NCBI GenBank assembly: GCA_026545225.1
Contig: CM048850.1
Span: forward strand, 2,852,001-2,916,000
Reading direction: 5' to 3'
Length of the DNA: 64,000 nt
Source: Cornus controversa
Lineage: Eukaryota; Streptophyta; Magnoliopsida; Cornales; Cornaceae
Within the stretch, counting starts at the first letter, position 1. Each line of letters begins with the position of its first letter. A program made the translations under genes and the position numbers. Below, piece after piece: positions 12,601-21,600 of the stretch. The notes beneath the pieces were generated by a model. It was not told where the DNA came from. It searched no databases and worked only from the letters and a program-made list of their open reading frames with translations.

Positions 12601-15600
12601 TCATAGAGTTGGCCGATATTTAGACCAGTGTCATAGGTGATATTCCTTTATGCTTATGATGGTTTTTATAGAGCAAGTTGAACATGATTTATTCTTTTGT
12701 AGAGTTTGTGGAAGAGATGAAAGTATAATTTTGTATGGATACTTTATTATACATTATTAATGAATTCGAGACATGTTAATCATAAATTAAAGTAGAATAG
12801 GTGCAATGGAGGAGTGCTTTTGACATATTATATGATCGGCTTTTACCTATAAAATTGAAAGGTAAATTCTGTAAAACAAGTATTAGATTAGTTGTACTTC
12901 ATGATAAAAAAATGTTGGGTGGTTAAGAAACAAAATATTCATAAAATGAGTGTAGCAGAAATGTATATATTGAAATGGATGTATGGAAAGATAAGAAAGA
13001 AATAATGCTAAAAACGAACACATTCGTGAGATGGCTAAAGTAGCAACAATTGAAGATGACATGAGAGAATTAACTAAAATGGTTTGGCCTATTATAGTGA
13101 TGGTCACTATCTACCCAGTGAATATAAAGGGTAATGTTAAGGAAATGGAAGGACCAAAACTAAAACGAGGGTCATAAAATATATGATAGCATTGAGTTTA
13201 CTGAGGTTATGATGTTATATAGAGTACAATGAAACAAAATCCAATTATCTAATCCAAATGTTTGGGAAAAGGCTTGGTTGAGTGGCATTGAATATATATT
13301 AGTGCATCTCATTTGGTGTTTTTTAATGAAATTTTTTTACTTGTAAAACAAAAAAATGCTTTGTAGCTTCAATCCTAGTCCTTCAGTATTATGAAAAACA
13401 TATTGCATAATCATTCTGGAATGCAAATACTATTAAAAATTTTCAAGGTTTTGAACCATTTCATGACCCTACTGTATTAGAAAAATTGGTTAAAAGCCCA
13501 TTGATGTAGAAAATAAGAGAGGGATGGTCTATGTAGCACAAACACGGACACGATATGACATGGATACATCTGGCATGTTGAATTCTAAAAGAGTAGGATG
13601 TGGATATGGTATGGACAAGGTTATATATAAATCCAAAGTTTTATTTGTATACATGTATTAAATAAGACAATTATAAAACTTCGATTAATTTTTATTTTTA
13701 TACTAAAGTTAAATAATTTAGAAGATGATGATATGTGAATATCATAGGATTATTATATTATATGCTACTACTTTCCAATTTTGTCATTACAAAAGTATTT
13801 TTGCCCTATACATATTGAAGTTGTTACCGCATGCTTGATTTGTGTGTATTGTTAATCTTTTTTTTTTAAGATGAAAAATTAGACTCTTCGAGGTGTGTTC
13901 ATATTGTTCTAAGATTGGAGAGTGTCTTGGATGCGTCTACCAAGTGTTCGGGATATGTTGGCCAAGTGTTCATGAAGTGTTGGCTGTGTTGAAAATTATA
14001 GAATTTAATTTTAAATGGAAACTTCCATGAAATGTTGGACACGTGTTTAAGAATGTCCATGAAGTGTTGATGTCTGACATGTGTCTAACATGGACTTGGC
14101 ACTTACAAAGTTAAAGGACATGATCATATTAGTGAAAAAGAGAAGATAAAGAGGTTACGAGAAAGGAATTAAGAAAAGAGAAAAAAGATGAGAATATGAT
14201 AGAAAAAGAGAGAAGGGAATGAGAGGAAAGAGGAGACGATATGAGAAAGAACATAGAGGAGAAATGGAGGAGACGAGAGAGAGAGAGAGAGTACTTGCAT
14301 CTTTCTTCACTTTTCATCTCTAGGGTGAATTTTCAGTCTTTTTAATGGCTAAGTAGGAATAAGTGATGAAGACAATGAGCAGTATATTTTACTTAGAGGG
14401 TGGTGAATAGGGGTCTTTTTCTTGATAAGAAAGACTTCATTAAAGAGTGCTCAAAAGGGGAGTGCAACCTAAGAACAAAGCAGGACCAAGAAGGTCTACT
14501 ATACAACCACATAATCCACAAAAGAAACTATGTGCCTGTTTGGGGGAGCTTCTGGGAAATTGAAACGAGCTTCCAAGCCCAAGAAATCCTTTCCGAAAAA
14601 ATGTTAGTGTTTGGTAAAATAAGGAAAATTGACTTCTAATGAAAGTCGAAGTCCTAAAAAGTCCGTTCAAAAAAGCTGGAAAAACTTGCTTTTGGAAGAA
14701 GTCAAAATTATTTTAAGTAACAAATTTTATAAACAATTTTGCCTCATTTTATTTCGTAAAACTTGCCTATTTAGAGTAATTATTAAGGATAAGTTAAGTT
14801 AAAACTGTGTTAATTGTGGAAGATATTTCAAAAAATGCATCCATCAAACAACTTTTTTCTTTTAAATTCCGTTTATTGAAGGCATTCTTCAAAGGCCTTT
14901 TAAATGAAAGGAGTTTTAGAATTAGGAAGCTCCTCCAAACAGGGACTATATCTCCCACAGATTTACAATTCCAACCCATGACCCAAAAGAATAAAGTATA
15001 GGGAATAGAAAACTTAAGCACCCAAACCGGAACCTCCGCACCATCAAAGGATTGTTTGTTCCGTTCTTGCCACAACCCCCACCGTAAATAGAGAGGCACC
15101 ACTCTCCAAGCATCGCGAACATGCCTCTACACTGCACACCCTCTCCAAGCCTCAAGCATTCTCCGAGGGGATTCTAGATAACCCACCAAACACCAGAAAA
15201 AAGCAAACAACATAGCCCAACAATCTCTAGTAATCGGGCAATTCATAAGAAGATGACTGACAGTCTCTACATCTTCCTTACACTTAAAGCACCTATTAAC
15301 CAAATCCAGCTCCTCCTGTTCAAATTGTCAATAGTCAAAATCCTCCCAAGGACCACCGTCCATCCAAAAAAGGCCACCTTAAGCAGGGCCTTGGTGCGCC
15401 AAACTGCCTTCCAAGGGAAAGGGGGCTCAGGAACATCCGTTAGGCTCCTATAAAAGGAGCGAACATCAAAGCTCCCATGTCTAGACTCCCTCCAAAACCA
15501 AACATCGGCCCCTTCCTCCCCCACCTTCTGAGATACAAAACGGCCAAAAGCTCTCCAATATCACCCAACTCTCAATCCTGAAAGGATCTCATGAATTGGA

Positions 15601-18600
15601 TATCCCAAAACAACCTCCCACTCTCAAGACGATAGCAAAAGGAAAACACCACCGGACCTAGTCCATGCAGAAAGAGAATATGAACTAGGTTAATAGACTT
15701 TACCCCAAGATTACTCTAGTTACCTCTTGACACAAATGAACGCCAAACCTTCTCTTGAAAGTCTCCAGGGCATTCTTTTGCTTGTCAACTACATCCACTC
15801 CTCACAAATCTGCATCTATGGTGATTTCGGTCTCTTCGACTAGTCGTCTAGTTCAATTTGTTCCAAAAATACATGTTAGACAGGTTTGATCGATTGTGCC
15901 TTCGATCGAACTCTACTAGAAACATTTCGATTGATTGACACTTCGGTCAATGAATTTTGGTTTTGAAAACAAATTTTTCTGGAACATGTTGATCGATCGA
16001 TGCACACTAATTTCCAATTCAGAAACCAGTTTTGAAAATATATAAAACTTAAGATTTGAAAAACTACTTTTCAGAAACTTTTGAAACATGTTTATGAGCC
16101 CAACCAAGATCAAAATAGGTCACATAAGGTCTTTCTAAGGTGTTTTACCTGTATTCTAAATGTGTGATTGAGAATGTGAATTTTCGCCAATGTTCTTCGC
16201 ACTTACGTGTCTACCTTGCCTTCAATGGAGTTACGGATTTACTCGAATGACAAGACACTTTCAAACATTACAACACAAGTTTTGAGTAGGAATTTGCCAG
16301 ACTTGTGAACATAACAGACAGAGAAAATCCTCAGCATGGGAACCATTAACGATAAGAAATGACAAGAATTCCTCCATAAACTATGAGAATTTGAAGTCCC
16401 AAGAGGCGCCACAGCTATCTAGGGGGTAATGAGTGATCATCCAAAGATTGTCTATTACCCAAAAACATAAGATAAGATAGTTGATTTTTAAATAAAAAAT
16501 TACAAAATCAGAAACATAGAAAATTTTGATTTTATTTTTAATAAAAGCAATAGAATAAATTAAAAACTAAAATTTCTATAAAATGTATAACACAAAAGAG
16601 TATAATTCACATGATTGTACAGATGTATGCGAGGAAGCACATATACTTTTATATGAGTAACATACCCATATCTTGTCTGTATCGGATACTGATACTCCTT
16701 GGATACGTGTGTGATACTTCCTAAAGGTATTCATAATTTTAAAATATATTTTTAATTCCTAACATGTATCCAATACTTCTCAGATACTTCGACCACGTAT
16801 CCGATACTTCTCAGATACTGCACAACACATTTTTAACAAGTTTTGAAAATTAAAATATAGCTTTTCCAACAATAATATCATCGTATGTTAAGAAAAGTTT
16901 GAAATTTATTTTAAAAAGAAGTATTGAGATATGCATCATGATTTAGTTAACATTTATCCATGCAAATTATGCAATATAAATCTTAACTCTTCTTTTGTTT
17001 GTTAATCATGTTATTTTATAAAAAAAAATATGTTAATAACAAAATATATAACATAAAAATCAATTATTTGTATATATAAAATTATAATTTATTATTTTTA
17101 AATTGCCGTATCCTGCCATACCGATATCCTTTTTTTTTTTTGATTTACTATATCGTCGTACCTGTATCGTGTCCTATTCGTGTCCCATATGTCACTTACC
17201 CCATTGAAGAAAATTCAGAAATAAGTGAAAAGTTGGAAGATTGGGAGCTCTAGAGCAAGACTCGTGAACAAGGCTTTATGATCTATTATAAACATTTTTT
17301 TTTAAGTTGATTCAAGTGAAAATCTCAAGAAATCAAAATATTGAAAAAAATACAAATTAATTTGATTATTAAAATATTATAGTTAAAGAATAATGGTACA
17401 ATTCTTGTGCTTTTTTAGAATTGGAGGGTGGATCTGCACTGAAAAGAAGTATTTGGATGCACTTCTAGTCTGTTTAAAGTAAAAGAAAGTGAAAAAAAGA
17501 GTTTTTATACAAAGGGTAATGAACAAGGCTTTATGATCTATTATAAACATTTTTTTAAAGTTGATTCAAGTGAAAATCTCAACAAATCAAAATATTGAAA
17601 AAAAGACAAATTAATTTGATTATTGGAATATTATAGTTCAAGAATAATGTTACAGTTCTTGTGCTTTTTTAGAATTGGAGGGTGGATCTGCACCGAAAGA
17701 AGTATTTGGATGCACTTCTAGTCTGTTTGAAGTCAAAGAAAGTGAAAAAAAGAGTTTTTATACAAAGGGTAATGGCCCTGGGTAATGAGGACCACACTAT
17801 ATAATGATACTTTATTTATACCCGGGGTGTATTGTTAATGACCTGTGTCATTTTAGTGCCTTATCTATACACAACCGGTCCCAAGCCCTGGACAAAGGGG
17901 GAGGGTCGCTTAGGTAGCTTGACGGCTAGTGTGAAACTTTTATCATGACTGATATGAACATGACTCCTAAGAATATAGGTTTGACTTGAGCTATGGCTTT
18001 AGAGAGGAATGGGAAAATAGGATTCATGTACTGACACCAAGTAGTTGGGAAAAAGCTTTGATTGTTGTTGTTTTGTCGTGTGTTGATGTTACGGTGTTAC
18101 AATTTGTTACACCTGATACTTAGTTCACTTGTTACACCCGATACTGTTCATGTGATGTAGAAGTTGTGGATGGATTTCAATGCACTAACATATCGGTGTG
18201 AATCTGATGCGATGCCTGTTATTGTGGGAAATACAGAAACAACATGGACTGTAGAGAAATCTGTACATATGATGGTAAACAACTTCTGATGAAAGTCATG
18301 CTGCCAAAGCCGAACACTAGATATGCCCACGAGGACAAACATAAAACAAGCTCAATCACAACTTTAAAATTGTGGGGGTGCATATCAATAATTTATTTAC
18401 GTAGTATTAAAAACATTAAAGTGTAGGATGATTCAACAATATAATTATAGTACTATAATATTTTTGTTTGAGCTTGCTCTCTTCAGCAAAGGGGCTGAGA
18501 TTCGTTTGAGCATGTATTTTACTTTAGTTACTTTATTTGGCTGAACTTGAACCCACCCAACTCATTGTCTACTGATAATTGCATGGAATACTCACAATCT

Positions 18601-21600
18601 CTGCGAGCTTGATGTCTTGTTCTCTTGGCTAATGATGTTGATTTTCTGTTACACTCCAAGTCAATTATGTAAGTACATGGAATACTCAGTTACCTGCAAA
18701 TGTGTGCCACCTCGGTGTCTTTTTGTCTCTTCATTGGCAAATTTGATTTCATCACTCTTCAAGTCAACTTGTTATGTTCCAATGCTTCATGTCTTCATTT
18801 TCCTAACCAAGTGCTACTATGTTGAAAAATGTGAAATAGTTAACTAATTTCTATATGTATATAATTATATATTGATATCTTTGTCCTTGACAACAGACTG
18901 CAGGGAATGAAGCATTTCAATTAGGAAAGCATGCAGAAGCTGTTGAACACTACACTGCTGCTTTATTATGTAATATTGAGTCACATCCTTTTGCGGCTAT
19001 TTGTTTTTGCAATCGCGCTGCTGCATACCAAGCTCTGGGCCAAATCACGGATGCCATTGCAGACTGCAGTCTGGCTATAGCCCTTGATGGAAATTATTTT
19101 AAGGTTAGGCCTCAAAACTGTTGTTTTATGAGGAGGAGTTTGTGGGGTTATCTGGCTGTCAAAAGGGAAGTTGTGCAATTTCTTTTTCTTTTTCATTTTT
19201 TTTAATCAGTAAAATTTCATTAAGATGCTTTCAAAGGGGAATGGCAAACCAACAAGAACAACTACATGAATCCATCAGTATACCCTCAAACTATCCAAAA
19301 AATCAACAAATCCTATATAAATGTGCTTACTCTCCCCCTAACCTAAAAAAATAATGAACTCAAAGTATAGTGTTTTAGCACTCATATTGGTGCTTCCACT
19401 CCATCAAAACATCTCCTATTTCTCTCACACCATGATTCCCACCAAATATAAAATGGAACCACACTCCATGCATGATAGCTTGCCATATCCCCTCCAAGAC
19501 TTGAAAACTTCCTTTGTAAAAGCCGGCAAAACCTTTTACATCCCAAACACAGCTAAAATCATAGCCTAAACGTCCCTAGCTACTGGGCAGTGCAAAAGAA
19601 GATGACCCACTGACTCCTCATCCCTTTTGCACATACACCAATGAACACAATCTGACGCCGCTTCCTCAAGTTGTTGATAGTTAAGATCCTCCCGATAGCC
19701 ATTGTTCACCCAAAAATGGCTGCCTTGACAGCTGCTTTGCCTATTTTTCCTGCAGAAAAGTTGTACTTTGAACTTTTTGAAGGGACGCCCCCTAACAAAA
19801 CCTTTTCTTAAAAAACAAATGCGAAAATTAGAATATGAAGAAAAATGTCAAAAGCTGAGGAAGGATGAGGAATCGCTAGCAGCAGACAAGAATTAAATAA
19901 AACAGCCCATGTTGAATATTCTATTCAGTTTTAGGACCCATGTCAGTAGATATATGTGTTTTAATTCTTGTTATACTTCCGCAGGCAATTTCTAGAAGAG
20001 CCACTTTATATGAGATGATTAGAGATTATGGACAAGCAACTATCGATCTTCAAAGACTTGTATCTCTTATCATAAAGCGAGCAGAGAAGGTGAACCAGTC
20101 TGGAGCATCTGATAGAATGACCTATGTGAATGACCTAAAACAAGCTCAATCACGACTTTCTGTATTGGAAGAAGAAGCGAAAAAGGAAATCCCCTTGAAT
20201 ATGTACCTCATCTTGTAAGTTTCTATTTAAGTTTGTGTTCTTAGCAATTAAAACTTGACATCACTTGTTTATGATGTGCTGTCACCTAAATATTAGAACT
20301 AACTAATATCCGACAGTAATCCATCAGAACGTACATCTTGAAAGTGTCTAGAACTTGTGATTTCATTGGATGCTCTGGTTTAATTAATGTGACACTTTGC
20401 CAAATTCGTGATGTAATAAGACACAGCTGTATGGATGCAAAAATTTCTTGTGTTGTCCCCCTTGCTCCAGGAGACCTGTTCATAAGCATTTTGAACACGT
20501 CTTCTGTGTCAATTCTTGGATTTTGTAATTAGTTGTCTCATAACATATGAAGGCCTTTCGCTAATATATTCAAGAGGGATGTGGTTATCTTTTAGCATTT
20601 TCCACACTCTATATGCTTATCTATTTTAGAGATTGTGTTTGGCCTATAATCTATGCATTTTCTCTTCTATCAAATTGTACACAGAATTGCATCATTTTTT
20701 CAGCTAGTATATCTGCTTACTTGTCAAATTGGGTCAAGAGTGTGACGTATTCGCCTTATAGATTCAACAATGAAGATGATAATTATTATTTTTTAGTTCT
20801 GTATTATAGTTGATATTTCATCCTTGCTTTCTTTGATACCTTTGGTTATAGAATAGAAAGTTAGATATTGATCGTAGTTTCGATTCCTGGTGGCTCTATT
20901 GTAGTTTCGGATGGTTCAAATGGGTTTAGTAATCATTCTATTTTATTCCCTTTCTGCTTAGGAAGTTTTTACAGACAGGATTTCCTTTTCTAGGCCTGTT
21001 GGAATTAGGTCTTTTTAATTCTTTCTACGTTTTCTTCCTTTCTACCTTCTCTAAGTGACCTAATTTCCCCAAAAAATGAAAATTTTCATCCATTTTCATG
21101 TCTTTGTCAACAAATTCAAGATGAATTTCTTATTAAATTTCTGTTGTAGAGTTGTCTCTTCTTCTTGGATGCTATTCTCATGGTCAACTGTTGTTTTTTG
21201 AACTTCTCTTTTTTATTTTATCTTCTGTGTATTGCTTCTCTGGATTATTAAAATGGACTGCTTAGATGTATGAGTGTGCCTAAAATCTGTTCCTTGCGAC
21301 ACCCAGTGTGTGGTGAATAAGCAGTGGTATACTACTAGAACGGGCATAATGATAGTCCATCTCAAATAATATAATGGGACCACTATTTTCTATGTACGAA
21401 ATTTATCTTTATTGTTTCTCAGGATGTGCATTCAGTGGAAAGAGTTTTTCCATTTGCTTAGAAGGCAATATTTGTTGTTTTCATTGTAGATATGATATTG
21501 TTGGAATTGTATTTTCAAAGGGATAGAAAATTCTATTATGCTCATGAGCATGTGTAACCATTGTTTTGACGTTTTCACTGCCAAGGTCAATTAAATAAAG

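Larger units (their letters stand above)
12090..18896 (+). other. 6.8-kb intron 6 of the TPR/DnaJ gene, LINE-rich
   Basis: Donor AAG|GTACGT and acceptor CAACAG|ACTGCA, phase 0. It contains two RTE-type LINE pieces, an L1-type LINE piece with a nested MITE, and a 255-bp tandem duplication. The stretches 13300-14399 and 15650-17265 include words such as GGACACG and CGGATAC repeated with variation, which look like decayed transposon ends, but I cannot delimit an element there. The 18080-18896 stretch shows nothing firm. Confidence 0.8.

Noticed and set aside
14129-14317. Minus-strand open stretch rich in S, L and F
   Set aside because: Complement of a GA-rich tract in intron 6; no family motif.
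20286-20498. Coding-like stretch in intron 8, open on both strands
   Set aside because: No family recognised and no splice signals that keep the frame of the gene; not enough to call an exon or gene.
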